Source: Marichromatium gracile | GTDB taxonomy: Bacteria; Pseudomonadota; Gammaproteobacteria; Chromatiales; Chromatiaceae | DNA length: 64,000 bases | NCBI RefSeq assembly: GCF_004343155.1 | Contig: NZ_SMDC01000002.1 | Span: 124,001 to 188,000 of the forward strand | Direction of reading: 5' to 3' | Shown here: piece after piece, positions 8,495-17,545 of the stretch | Layout: every line of letters begins with the position of its first letter | Position numbering within the stretch: the first letter of the stretch is position 1 | Notes under the pieces: model-generated | Database searches by the model: none | What the model was told of the DNA's origin: nothing | Seen by the model: only the letters and a program-made list of their open reading frames with translations | Position numbers and translations under genes: made by a program

Positions 8495-9708
8495 TGGTAC
8501 CAGCCGCGTCGTTCCAGGGTCATGGTGTTGTTGACCCGTGTGTTGCGATCGTCGATCACCTCCAGCAGGTTGTCGCGCGCGTTGCGCGCCTGCTCCAGCG
8601 CGGTCGCCTTCTCCTCCTTCTTCTCCTCGATGTCCTGCGCGCCGGTGGTGATCGAGTAGGCGGCCATGCCCATCGCATAGGCACTCAACGCGATCGCGCC
8701 GCCCTTGGCCGCGGCGCCGGTGGCCGTGGCCAAGGCATCACCGGTGCCGATGAGGTTGCCGACGACGTCGAACACCGCGCTGCCGATGGCATGTTCCTGT
8801 GCCGTCTCGGCGTGGTCGAGGTTGTCGTGACGGATCTCGTAACCGAGGCGGCGGAAGTCCTCGAACCATTGCTGGGCGCGGGCGAGGTCGTCGGCGGCAT
8901 AGGCGTCGCGCGCCGAGGCGTTGACCCGTGCGATCAGGCGGGGACAGTCGAGCAGCGCGGCCAGCGTGGTGAAGCCGAGCGCCTCGACGCGGTCGTCGTA
9001 GACCGACGGGGCGTCGCGTTCGCGCCGTCCGGGCGAGGCGAATGGCGTGGCCCGGTTGTCGCTGTCGACCACCCCGTCGGCGCCGGGGTCGACCAGCACC
9101 ACCGCCATCCGCACCCGGGTGTCGGGCCGGTCGAGGGCGCGCACCGCGAGCATCTCCGCCGGCGTCTCGCGGGCGCCCTCGACCAGCGCCACGCAGAGAT
9201 CGAGACCGTTGATCCCCGGCGTCGGCGGGCTGTAGGTCGGTGGCGCGCTGCCCGAGGGCTGGGTGATCCCGCTTTCGTTGGTGCTCGGGTTCCACGGGCC
9301 GGGGGCGGTCCAGCCGGCGGCGGCGGGGAGTTGCGGGTGGAAGTGTTCGGTCGGCTCGGTGAGCAGGCCGGCGACGGCGTAGCGCAACGCGAAGCCCTGG
9401 GGGTTGCGCGGCGGTTCGGTCAGCCCGAGGGTGCGATAGGGCACGAACCCGCTCGCCACCTCGCCGCCACAGGCGGCTGCGGCCTCGCCGCTGGCCGCGC
9501 TCGTCGCCGGACAGGGCAGTCGGTCGTGACTGACGAGATGGCCGATCAGCGCCTCACGCACCCGCTCGAGATCGCCCCCCGGGCGCTCGGCGCGATTGAG
9601 TTCGCCGAGCGCCTCGAGCAGTGGCGGCATGGCCATGAAGGTCAGTCCGCCGACCAGCAGTGCCACCGACATCTCGACCAGGGTGAAGCCGCGCTGCTTG
9701 GTGTTCAT
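8491..9708 (-). CDS. Large prepilin-like protein, family A (405 aa)
   Basis: The start at 9708 gives MNTKQRG then FTLVEMSVALLVGGLTFM, a textbook prepilin N-terminus; the frame upstream of it is an antisense artefact. Family A landmarks: LPCPATS, VPYRTLGL, LRYAV, LDLCVAL, VVLVDPGADG, VYDDRVEALGF and a following Cys. The C-terminus has a Gly/Ala hydrophobic segment at about 325-355 (GGAIALSAYAMGMAAYSITTG) and then a charged coiled-coil-like tail. It overlaps both neighbours by 4 bp, indicating translational coupling. Probably a minor pilin or adhesin-like subunit of the same machine. Confidence 0.83.
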   Translation of the reverse strand: MNTKQRGFTLVEMSVALLVGGLTFMAMPPLLEALGELNRAERPGGDLERVREALIGHLVSHDRLPCPATSAASGEAAAACGGEVASGFVPYRTLGLTEPPRNPQGFALRYAVAGLLTEPTEHFHPQLPAAAGWTAPGPWNPSTNESGITQPSGSAPPTYSPPTPGINGLDLCVALVEGARETPAEMLAVRALDRPDTRVRMAVVLVDPGADGVVDSDNRATPFASPGRRERDAPSVYDDRVEALGFTTLAALLDCPRLIARVNASARDAYAADDLARAQQWFEDFRRLGYEIRHDNLDHAETAQEHAIGSAVFDVVGNLIGTGDALATATGAAAKGGAIALSAYAMGMAAYSITTGAQDIEEKKEEKATALEQARNARDNLLEVIDDRNTRVNNTMTLERRGWYQ

Positions 9709-12281
9709 CGTCCCGTCCCCAGTTCGTCGGCGGTGCCCAGGATCTCGAGTCCGGCCTCTTGCTCGAAGCGATCGGGCAGCGGGCTGGGGGCCTCGACGTC
9801 GTCGAACTCGTCGGGCAGGTCCGGGTTGGGGTCGGCGCCGATCGCGCCCGGGTCCGGCTCGACCCGGGCGATGCACTGGCCGCTGTCCGGGTCGTACTGC
9901 TTGCCCTGCTCGCCGCAGCGATAGCCCTCGATCTCCTGCTCCAGGTTGGTGACCTCGTCGGTCAGGCGATCGACCTCGATCTGTGCCTGGCTCAGCTCGA
10001 TCTGGGCATTGCCGAGCGCGAGATAGCGGTCGTAGAGGGTCTGGATGTGTTGCGCGAGGTCACAGGGCTGGGCGTCGTCGCACATGCCGCCGTCGCCGAA
10101 GCCGTCGGTCTTCGGCGGTTCGAGCGCGAGACCGGCGCTCTTGAGTGCGTTGAGCGCGCTGATCCAGGTCTGCTGGGTGGTGCTGGCGTTGGGCCGGAGC
10201 GCGGCGGCGTCCTTGACCTTCTGACAGTCGCCGCAGGCGCCCTTGAGGTTGGTGAGCGCGGTGCCGATGGCGGTGTAGTCGGTGCTCTCGGGCGCGGCGT
10301 TGATCTGGTTGCGCAGGGTGTCGCAGTCGGTGCTCGAGGCGCCGCTGCAGATACCGCTGTCGGCGAGCACCGTCTGGATCGCCGTGTTCAGCGCGGCGCG
10401 GGCGGTGAAGTGGGGCTGACGCGCGGCGTACTCGGCGATCAGCGCGGCGTCATAGGTCTTGAATTTGTCGGCCTCCTGCTCGAGCCAGGTCTTCTGGGCA
10501 TCGGCCTGGGCGAGCGTCTCGGTCTGCTGGGCGCGGGCGTCGGCCCTGGCGTCGCGTCCGGCGGCAAGCGTCGAGCAGAAGCTGTCGCGGGCGTCGCTGT
10601 CGAGCGTCGCGCCATTGGCCTTGCCGGTGTCGCACGGCTCCTGGCTGATGTCGATCATGCGCTGGGCGCTGATCTCGGCCTCCAGCGCCGTGACATGGCC
10701 GTTGAGCGCGATGATCATGCCCGGCTCGCCGGGGTCCTCCTCCAGGCTGATGCCGCAGGCGGCGCGGGCGTCCTCCAGCGTGGCGCCGCCCTCGATCTGT
10801 TGCTGCATGCAGGCCTCGACGGCGGGGTCGGCGCCGAGGTCGGGGTCGAGGTCGCCGAGGCGTTCGAGCCAAGGCGCCATCTGCTCGGGGATGCGCGCGT
10901 TCATGGCGTCGAGCTTGGGCTGGATCGCGGCGGTGGCCGCGTCCCACTCGGTCTTTCTGGTTTCCACCTTGGTCTGCGCGGCATCGCGGGGGATCAGCGC
11001 CGCGGCGAGGTCGGCGCGCGCCTGGACGAGGTCGTCACCGAGCTCGGCGATCTTGTCGCTGAAGTCGGGCGCAGGGGCCTCCGGCGGGTTGAAGTCGGCA
11101 TCGCAGCCGGCCTTGATCTTGTCGTAGATGAGCCCGTACTGGACGGTGTAGACGCCCGCCGCAGCGGTGGTGACCGAGGACAGACCCAGCGCGACCGAGG
11201 CCAGGCCGGTCCCGGTCGAGGCGAGCACCAGGGCGGCGGTGTGGATCGGCAGGGTGACGCAACCGGGCAGCACGAAGGGTGGGATGCAGGTCGCCGCCGA
11301 GCGGGCGATCTGCACGCCGGACTCGGTGACCTGCTCGGTGGCCGCGCCGATCCCGGTCCCGGTGGAGTAGATGTCGACGGCGCTGCGCGCGGTGCCGACA
11401 CCGGCGAGGATGGTGCCGAGGAAGGCCGATTCGACGTTCGAGTTGGTGAAGTCGCAGACCTCCTGCTGGACGGCGAGCGCGTCGGCCATCAGGTTGAGGC
11501 TGCGGCGCACGATGTCGCAGGTGAGCACCCCCTCGACCTCGGCGAAGCCGCGTACCAGGGTCGAGTCGTCGTAGCGGTTGCGGGTGAGCGGGGTACCGGG
11601 GGCGTGGAACACCGGGCGGTCGAGAGCCTGGTTGAGCCCGTCGTAGAGCCCCAGGGTGTCGCTGCCCTGGCCGTCGGCGTTGAGCCGGCCGGGGACGGCG
11701 AGCGCATAGGCGACGTTGTGTTGCGCCCCGTCGCTTGCCTCGGTGTGCAGCAGCGCGGTGTCGAGCGCCTTGCCGGCGGCGGTGTCGAGCGCCATGCAGT
11801 AGTCGAGCAGATTGATGTGCCCGGCGCCGTCGGTGAAAGGGTACTCGGTGCCGTCGCTGTTGCGCGGGTGGAAGAAGTGATCGTGACGGGTGAGGTCGAT
11901 GCCGGCGCTGTCGCGATAGACGCCGTAGAGCAGCGGCACCTCGCCGGCGGAGTAGGTGCCGGCGGCCATTCCCAGGGTGCGGTAGGGCAGATAGCCCTTG
12001 TCGACGGCGCAGTCCTCGTGGCCGTCGCCGTCGCCGTCGGGACAGGGCAGGCGGCGTTCGCGCACCATGAACTGCAGCAATTGACGATCGGCGAGTTCGA
12101 GCAGCGCCTGCCCCTTGACCTCGGCGTTGCGGTCGCGGGTCTGCTGGGTGAGATACATCACCCCCCAGATGGCGCTGGCGGTGAAGGTCAGGATCAGCAG
12201 CATCTCGATCAGCCCGAAGCCGCGCTCGGGTGGTCGCGGTCGGGGAGGTTGGGGGCTGGGGTGCGAGTGTGCTGGGATCAT
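9705..12281 (-). CDS. Giant prepilin-like protein, family A (858 aa)
   Basis: The ATG at 12281 begins a Pro-rich leader (MIPAHSHPSPQPPRPRPPERG) followed by FGLIEMLLILTFTASAI, giving Gly at -1 and Glu at +5. The family A core spans roughly 70-280 (LPCPDGDGDGHEDC, LPYRTLGM, LLDYCMAL, YDDSTLVRGF, then Cys). Next comes a hydrophobic Ala/Gly/Ser/Thr region (about 295-375). The remaining 480 or so residues are mostly Ala/Gln/Asp-rich helix with coiled-coil character and scattered Cys pairs (CGDCQ; YRCGEQGKQYDPDSGQC near the end). Pilins are normally 120-250 aa. The reading frame is intact, with 4-bp coupling to the next gene. I know no close description of this architecture. Confidence 0.82.
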   Translation of the reverse strand: MIPAHSHPSPQPPRPRPPERGFGLIEMLLILTFTASAIWGVMYLTQQTRDRNAEVKGQALLELADRQLLQFMVRERRLPCPDGDGDGHEDCAVDKGYLPYRTLGMAAGTYSAGEVPLLYGVYRDSAGIDLTRHDHFFHPRNSDGTEYPFTDGAGHINLLDYCMALDTAAGKALDTALLHTEASDGAQHNVAYALAVPGRLNADGQGSDTLGLYDGLNQALDRPVFHAPGTPLTRNRYDDSTLVRGFAEVEGVLTCDIVRRSLNLMADALAVQQEVCDFTNSNVESAFLGTILAGVGTARSAVDIYSTGTGIGAATEQVTESGVQIARSAATCIPPFVLPGCVTLPIHTAALVLASTGTGLASVALGLSSVTTAAAGVYTVQYGLIYDKIKAGCDADFNPPEAPAPDFSDKIAELGDDLVQARADLAAALIPRDAAQTKVETRKTEWDAATAAIQPKLDAMNARIPEQMAPWLERLGDLDPDLGADPAVEACMQQQIEGGATLEDARAACGISLEEDPGEPGMIIALNGHVTALEAEISAQRMIDISQEPCDTGKANGATLDSDARDSFCSTLAAGRDARADARAQQTETLAQADAQKTWLEQEADKFKTYDAALIAEYAARQPHFTARAALNTAIQTVLADSGICSGASSTDCDTLRNQINAAPESTDYTAIGTALTNLKGACGDCQKVKDAAALRPNASTTQQTWISALNALKSAGLALEPPKTDGFGDGGMCDDAQPCDLAQHIQTLYDRYLALGNAQIELSQAQIEVDRLTDEVTNLEQEIEGYRCGEQGKQYDPDSGQCIARVEPDPGAIGADPNPDLPDEFDDVEAPSPLPDRFEQEAGLEILGTADELGTGR

Positions 12282-12301
12282 GGTGCGGCCTGGGGCGAGA
12301 C

Positions 12302-13540
12302 TCAGTACATGGTGGTCTGCGAGATCAACTGGTAGACCGGGAGCAGGAACACGGCCACCACGAAGATGAAGAAGACGCCGGCGATCGAGATCATCAGCGG
12401 CTTGAGGATCTCGGCCAGGGAGTCGACGGTGTGATGCAGCCGGCGGCGGTACTCGACGGCGAGATAGTCGAGCTGCTCGTCGAGGTTGCCCGACTGCTCG
12501 CCGACGCTCACCAGACGGATCATCAGCCGCGGGAAGACGCCGGTGGCCTGGAGTTCGTCGCTGAGCCGGCTGCCGTTGCGGATGCCCTCGCGTACCCGCT
12601 GCAGGTGGCCGCGATAGTGCGGGTTGCGCATCGCCTCCTCGAGCACCGCCAGCGCCTCGCTGAGGTTGACCCCGGCGCGGATCAGCAGGCTCAGGTATTC
12701 GGTCATGAAGGCCAGCGCCGAGTCGCGGATCAGCCGCCCCGAGATCGGCAACCGCCACAGCAGCGCGTAGAGCCGCTGGCGCAGCCAGGTGGTGCGGGTG
12801 ATGAGCAGGATGGTCAGCGCCAGGCCCGCGAGCAGCGCCCAGAACCAGTCCTCGATCAGCCGCTGCAGCCAGCCGGCGACCGCCATCGCCTTGATCGTCA
12901 GTGGTGGCAGATGGGCGTTCATCTGCAGGAACATCTGCTGGATGTTGGGCAGCACGTAGTCGATCCAGAACAGCGCCGCGAGCAGCACCACCAGGGTGAC
13001 GAAGACCGGATAGATCAGCGCCTTCTGCACGTCCTGACGGATGCCGCGCACCCGGTTGAGGTGCGCCGCGCCGTCGAGCAGCACCCGGTCGAGGTTGCCC
13101 GACTGCTCGCCGATGGCGATCAGCGACAGCACGGTGCCGGGGATGATCTCGCGATGGCGCTCCATCACCGCGCTCAGCGCGCTGCCGCCGCTGACCCCGA
13201 TGTGGAGTTCGTTGATCACCCGCGCCATCGGGCTGCGTCGGTTCTCCTCGCGCAGCTCGACCAGCGCCTGGTCGATCGGCAGGCCGCAGCGCAGCATCAC
13301 CCCGAGGTTGTGGAGGAACTCGGCGAGCACCTCGGTGGGCACCGGGCGGCGGGTCAGGCCGATCATCAGGTCGATCAGCCCGCTGGCCGGCCCGGGCAGG
13401 CGCCACAGCCGCAGTACGGTGTCGTCGTGACGCTGCTCGATCATCGCGCGCGCGGTCAGGGTGTCGCTGAACTGGAACTTCTCCAGCCGCCATCCGGGGC
13501 GGCCGAGGTCGTCGGCATAGCGATAGAGGAAATAGTGCAT
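12302..13540 (-). CDS. mshG: Type IV pilus platform protein (PilC/GspF/MshG)
   Basis: A 412-aa inner-membrane platform protein with two GspF repeats: helical domains ending in hydrophobic segments at about 180-205 (FVTLVVLLAALFWIDYVLP) and at the C-terminus (FFIFVVAVFLLPVYQL), plus a middle segment near 240-265. Each repeat carries the family's (I/V)GEQSGNLD motif. The ATG at 13540 (MHYFLYRYAD) gives the family's usual start; an upstream extension would overlap the ATPase gene. It lies 8 bp after the MshM-like gene. It should pair with the ATPase encoded at 4835-6547. Confidence 0.93.
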   Translation of the reverse strand: MHYFLYRYADDLGRPGWRLEKFQFSDTLTARAMIEQRHDDTVLRLWRLPGPASGLIDLMIGLTRRPVPTEVLAEFLHNLGVMLRCGLPIDQALVELREENRRSPMARVINELHIGVSGGSALSAVMERHREIIPGTVLSLIAIGEQSGNLDRVLLDGAAHLNRVRGIRQDVQKALIYPVFVTLVVLLAALFWIDYVLPNIQQMFLQMNAHLPPLTIKAMAVAGWLQRLIEDWFWALLAGLALTILLITRTTWLRQRLYALLWRLPISGRLIRDSALAFMTEYLSLLIRAGVNLSEALAVLEEAMRNPHYRGHLQRVREGIRNGSRLSDELQATGVFPRLMIRLVSVGEQSGNLDEQLDYLAVEYRRRLHHTVDSLAEILKPLMISIAGVFFIFVVAVFLLPVYQLISQTTMY

Positions 13541-13548
13541 GGCGCGAC

Positions 13549-15168
13549 TCAGGGTGAGGGACAGCTCAGCCGGTAACGGGTCGGCGGATCGACCACCCCG
13601 CTCGCGGCCAGGCCCTGGGCGGACTGGAAGGCGCGCAGCGCCGCCAGGGTCGAGCTGCCCATGATGCCGTCGACGGCGTCGGGCGCGAGGTGGCCGAGCG
13701 CGGCGAGCCGCTCCTGGAGCAGGCGCGCGGCGTGCGAGCGCTCGCCGAAGGTCGGCTGGGTGGCGGCAATCGCGGTGCGATAGAAGGACAGCCGCTCGCC
13801 CTCGCCGAGATCGAGCGCGGGCCGTCCCTGACAGTTCTCGGTGATCGTCTCGCGGCTGCGCCAAGCGACCCACATCGCCCCGTCGTCAGGCTCATCGGTG
13901 GCGCCGTCGTCGAGACCGAACAGCCTCGGGTAGGCGGCCATCAGGGTCGCGAGGTCGGCGCCCGTCGCGCCGGCGCCGGCGGGCGCGCTCGGCGGCGCGC
14001 CGCTGTCGGCGGGGCTGGTCGGAGGTTCGCGCATGCTCATTGGGGCGTCGGCGTCGGCGTCGGCGTCGGCCGTCGGTCTCGCGTCGGTCGAGGCGCCCTG
14101 TTGCGCCGTCGCCCCGGCGTCCGCGCTGGGCAGGTGCGCGCCGAGCGCCGCGAGCTGTGTCTCCAGCCAGGGACGGAGTTGTTGCTGACGGCTCCAGCCG
14201 AGGCTGACGAGCGCGGCGAGCAGCAGTGTCAGCAGCAGCGCGAGACGCCAGCGCGGGGCGCTGGTGGTGCGCGTCGGCAGGGTCCGCAGCCCGGTATCGG
14301 CCTCGGCGACGGCCAGCCGCATCAGTCGTTGGTCGATGCGCAGACGCGGCTGGTGGAGCAGACCGTAGAGACAGCGATCCATGATCAGGTTGATGCGTCT
14401 GGGCAGACCACCGCTGGCCCGGTGCAGCAGGCGCAGCGCCGCGCGATCGAGACCGATGCGCTGGGCCGCGCCGGCCTGATCGAGCCGATTGAGCACATAG
14501 CCCCGGGTCTCGGCGCGGCTGAGCGGGGCGAGATGGACGTGCAGGGTGATGCGGCTGTTGAGCGGTCGCATCTCGAAGCGCCCGAGCAGGCCGAGGATCT
14601 CGGGCTGGGCGACCAGTACCACCTGCACCAGCTTGGTGTCGCTGGTCTCGAGGTTGGAGAGCTGGCGCACCAGCTCGAGGGTCGCGGCGTCGAGGTTCTG
14701 GGCGTCGTCGAGGATCAGCACGCAGTTGCGCCCGGCCGCCTGCTCGGCGCGGAAGAAGTGGTGCAGGGCCTCGAAGTAGGGCTGGATACCGAGCTGCGGC
14801 GGCGGCAGCTCGGCGAGCCCGAAGCCGCGGTGGATCGCGGCGATCAGCTCGCGCTCCTGGGGGACGCCGTGGAGGATCAGCGCGACCCGCTCGCCGGCGG
14901 CCTCGAGCTCGCGCATCAGCCGCCGCATCAGCGTGGTCTTGCCGATCCCGACCTCGCCGGTGACCAGCATGAAGCCCTTGCGTCGCTCGATCAGGTGCAG
15001 CAGCTCGCGATAGCCCTGATAGGTCCGCCGGCTGGGGAAGAAGCGGGTCTCGGTCGGCGTCACCGGGAAGGGGTCGCGACTCAGTCCCAGCTCGTCGAGA
15101 TAGGGCGGTGCCCCGCCGGGGACGGTATCGCGCTCAGTGGCTGTAGGCATCGTGGTGCTGTCTGACAT
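13549..15168 (-). CDS. mshM: ExeA/MshM-like AAA ATPase with peptidoglycan-binding domain
   Basis: 539 aa. An AAA/ExeA domain occupies about 30-290, with Walker A GEVGIGKTT at 71-79 and Walker B CVLILDDAQ near 147-155. A transmembrane segment (LALLLTLLLAALVSLGW) follows at about 307-324, then an Ala/Asp/Pro-rich periplasmic linker. A C-terminal PG_binding_1-like domain lies at about 475-530 (LQERLAALGH ... GIMGSSTLAALRAFQ). The layout is that of ExeA/GspA, which helps the secretin cross peptidoglycan; MshM proteins share the ATPase part. The ATG at 15168 overlaps the upstream gene by 35 bp; ATG 15150 is an alternative. The linker is encoded partly by a hexanucleotide repeat (14044-14070). Confidence 0.88.
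   Translation of the reverse strand: MSDSTTMPTATERDTVPGGAPPYLDELGLSRDPFPVTPTETRFFPSRRTYQGYRELLHLIERRKGFMLVTGEVGIGKTTLMRRLMRELEAAGERVALILHGVPQERELIAAIHRGFGLAELPPPQLGIQPYFEALHHFFRAEQAAGRNCVLILDDAQNLDAATLELVRQLSNLETSDTKLVQVVLVAQPEILGLLGRFEMRPLNSRITLHVHLAPLSRAETRGYVLNRLDQAGAAQRIGLDRAALRLLHRASGGLPRRINLIMDRCLYGLLHQPRLRIDQRLMRLAVAEADTGLRTLPTRTTSAPRWRLALLLTLLLAALVSLGWSRQQQLRPWLETQLAALGAHLPSADAGATAQQGASTDARPTADADADADAPMSMREPPTSPADSGAPPSAPAGAGATGADLATLMAAYPRLFGLDDGATDEPDDGAMWVAWRSRETITENCQGRPALDLGEGERLSFYRTAIAATQPTFGERSHAARLLQERLAALGHLAPDAVDGIMGSSTLAALRAFQSAQGLAASGVVDPPTRYRLSCPSP
14044..14070. repeat. Hexanucleotide microsatellite inside mshM
   Basis: About four GCGTCG-type units encode an Ala-Asp dipeptide run in the periplasmic linker. 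Being a multiple of three, copy-number change would lengthen or shorten the linker without a frameshift. Confidence 0.6.
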
Positions 15169-15841
15169 CGGGGTTGTTCGGGTGGCGGCTGTAGAGACGC
15201 GCGACCCGCTGTCTCGCCTCGGCGAGCGCGCCCTCGCGCCAGTCGATGGCGGCGAGGTTGAGGTTGGCCTCGAGGTCGTCGGCGTCGTAGCCGAGCACCT
15301 CCTGGTAGGCCTGACGCGCGGCCTCCAGCTCGCCGCGGCGCAGCTGCAGGAAAGCGCGCATGCGCACCACCGCCAGGCTGTCCGGGCCGATCATCGCCTC
15401 GGCCTGGGCGAGCAGCTGGTCGGCCTCGTCGAGCCGATCGGCCGCGCAGGCGCGCGCGAAGTCGGCGGCGATCTGGCGCATCGCCAGCAGCGCCGGATCG
15501 GGCGCGTCGAACAGCGGTGACTCGATCGTCCCGCTGTCCGGCGTCGGCACGGAGTCGATCGCCGGCGTCTGCTCGGGCGCCGCCGGGGGCGCGGGGGACG
15601 GTCCGCGCGACGCGTGCGTCTCCGTCGACGGTGCCGGCGCCGGGGTCGCGATCGCCAGTGACGGCGGTGGCTCGGGGCCTGTCGGTTGGCTGCCGGCCAG
15701 TGGCCACAGCAGTACGCCGGCGCCGACCAGCGCTCCGCCGGCGATGCCGAGCGGCCAGCCGTGTCGGCGCCGTGCGGTATCGCCCAGGGCGCTCAGGTGC
15801 GGGGCCTCGCGTGCGCGCAGACTGGTGAAGATCAGGCTCAC
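15134..15841 (-). CDS. mshN: TPR-containing inner-membrane protein (MshN-like)
   Basis: 235 aa. There is a short cytoplasmic N-terminus, one transmembrane segment at about 30-50 (LGIAGGALVGAGVLLWPLAG), a Pro/Ala/Thr-rich spacer to about 115, and a C-terminal TPR-type helical region (ADFARACAADRLDEADQLL ... AYQEVLGYDADDLEANLNLA). MSHA loci carry a TPR protein, MshN, between the ATPase MshM and the secretin region; order and architecture agree. It starts with GTG at 15841, overlapping the secretin stop by 4 bp. Sequence likeness to characterised MshN is only general, so the symbol is a positional inference. Confidence 0.7.
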   Translation of the reverse strand: MSLIFTSLRAREAPHLSALGDTARRRHGWPLGIAGGALVGAGVLLWPLAGSQPTGPEPPPSLAIATPAPAPSTETHASRGPSPAPPAAPEQTPAIDSVPTPDSGTIESPLFDAPDPALLAMRQIAADFARACAADRLDEADQLLAQAEAMIGPDSLAVVRMRAFLQLRRGELEAARQAYQEVLGYDADDLEANLNLAAIDWREGALAEARQRVARLYSRHPNNPDVRQHHDAYSH

Positions 15842-17499
15842 AGCAGGGTGACGCGCAGCGCGATGACCAGCTCGCGGGCGGTGGTGGAGTGACCGCGCCC
15901 GCCGAACAGATACTCGACCCCGGGGATCTCGGTGAACGGCGGGATGCCGTCCTTCGAGCGGCTGCCGGTCTCGCTGATCATGCCGCCGAGGATCACCAGG
16001 TCGCCGTCGCGCATGTTCAGCGAGGTGGTCATGCCCTTGAAGCTGACCTTGGGCAGCGAGATCGACTGGTCGTTGCCGATGTCGACGGGGTCGGTGCTGC
16101 CCGGCTCGACCTGGGTCTGCATCGGGTTGATCACCAGGCTGATGGTGCCGTCGTCGGCGATGAAGGGGATGACCCCGAGCAGTACGCCGTCGAAGACGTT
16201 GCCGGTCTTGGTCTCCCAGGTGCTCTCGGGGTTGTCGGCGGTGCCCAGCGAGGTGCGCGAGACCTCCTTGAGGAAGCTCGAGTTGCTGCCGACGCTGACC
16301 AGCGCCGGCTGGGTGTTCTTGACCCGCAGCGAGGGGTTGGAGAGCACGTGGACGTTGCCGAAGGTGCGCAGCAGGTTGACCGCGACGCTGTAGTTGTCGT
16401 TGCCGGCGACCAGTCCCAGCCCCGGGTTGCCGCTGTCGCCGATGCTGGTGCCGGGGATGGTGATGGCGCGTCCGATGCCGCCCTCGTTGGGCAGGGCCGA
16501 GTCGATCGAGCCGAGCCCGATGGCCTCGGGGCCGTAGAGCGCGGCGATGTTGCTCTCGAGCTGCGACCAGTTGACGCCGAAGCGGAACTTGTCGCTGAGT
16601 TCGACATCGATCAGCTGCGCCTCGATCAGCACCTGACGCTGCATCACCCGCTTGTAGCGCGAGATCAGGTCGTCGATGGCCTCGAGCTGTGAGGGGCGGG
16701 CGCGGACGAAGAGCACCCCGGTGTTGCGGTTGAGGGTGTAGTTCGACCCCTGGGCGGTGGCCGGGTCGACGACGCCGGGGGTGGTGCCGAGGATCACCCC
16801 GAGCATCGCCTCGATCTGGTCGTAGGGGTCGGCGGTGTTGGTATTGCGCCCGTCGAGCTGGAAGCTGCTGGTGATCCCCGAGGAGCCGCTGCTGCCGCTG
16901 TTGCTGCTGCTGCCGATGTCGTTCATGGCGCTGGCGCCGAAGACGTCGCCGCCGGCGTTGAAGCTGGCCGTCGAGACGGTCTGCAGGAAGCCGAGGTGGA
17001 ACACCCGGCTCTCGTGCTCGTAGACCTCGATCAAGCGGTCGTTGATCCGCGCCGACATGTCGATCTTGTCGAGCACCACCTGCAGCACCTTGGAGGCGGG
17101 CATGTCGCGCAGCTCCAGGGTGAGATAGCGCGGCTGGCTGCCGAGCGAGTCGGGCAGCGCCAGGCTGAGCTCGGCCTGGCGCGCCACCGCCTGGAGGATG
17201 CTGCGCGCGTCGGTGTCCTCGACCACCAGGGTCACGCGGATGGCGTCGAGCGGGTTGTAGCGCGGTGCGATCGGTTGCGGCGGCGGGGCGACCGAGCGCT
17301 CCTCGACCCGCTCCTGCAGCGCACGCTGCAAGGTGCTGAGCTTGCGCGACTCGGCCACCAGGCGCTCCTGCAGTGCGCGCTGGGACTCCTCGTCGATGTC
17401 GACGGTGCGGTCGAGGTCGACCTTGGCCGGCCCGGAGCAGCCGGTGAGGAGGATGAGCGCGAGGGCGATCAGGGGCGCCGTGTTGTTGATCATGTGCAT
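15838..17499 (-). CDS. mshL: Outer-membrane secretin (MshL/PilQ type)
   Basis: A 553-aa lipoprotein secretin. The signal peptide has lipobox LLTGC with acylated Cys21. An N-terminal STN-like/N0 and N1 region runs to about 280 (DARSILQAVARQAEL; LTLELRDMPASKVL). The C-terminal secretin domain includes VHVLSNPSLRVKNTQPALVSVG and ends with the family's VILGGMISE ... LVIALRVTLL. It forms the multimeric gate through which the pilus leaves. A Ser/Gly-rich patch at about 190-205 resembles an N1-N3 linker. ATG 17499 (MHM) or ATG 17493 are both possible. It is co-transcribed with the TPR gene (4-bp overlap). Confidence 0.92.
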   Translation of the reverse strand: MHMINNTAPLIALALILLTGCSGPAKVDLDRTVDIDEESQRALQERLVAESRKLSTLQRALQERVEERSVAPPPQPIAPRYNPLDAIRVTLVVEDTDARSILQAVARQAELSLALPDSLGSQPRYLTLELRDMPASKVLQVVLDKIDMSARINDRLIEVYEHESRVFHLGFLQTVSTASFNAGGDVFGASAMNDIGSSSNSGSSGSSGITSSFQLDGRNTNTADPYDQIEAMLGVILGTTPGVVDPATAQGSNYTLNRNTGVLFVRARPSQLEAIDDLISRYKRVMQRQVLIEAQLIDVELSDKFRFGVNWSQLESNIAALYGPEAIGLGSIDSALPNEGGIGRAITIPGTSIGDSGNPGLGLVAGNDNYSVAVNLLRTFGNVHVLSNPSLRVKNTQPALVSVGSNSSFLKEVSRTSLGTADNPESTWETKTGNVFDGVLLGVIPFIADDGTISLVINPMQTQVEPGSTDPVDIGNDQSISLPKVSFKGMTTSLNMRDGDLVILGGMISETGSRSKDGIPPFTEIPGVEYLFGGRGHSTTARELVIALRVTLL

Positions 17500-17545
17500 G
17501 GTTTTCCAGGGCAGAACGATTCGTTGCGGGGTCTCTTGGACCGGG

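Noticed and set aside
9705-13493. A single 1262-aa minus-strand frame covering the giant prepilin and much of the platform gene
   Set aside because: Its first 400 residues are out-of-frame translation of the PilC-type gene. The real prepilin starts at 12281 with a class III leader.
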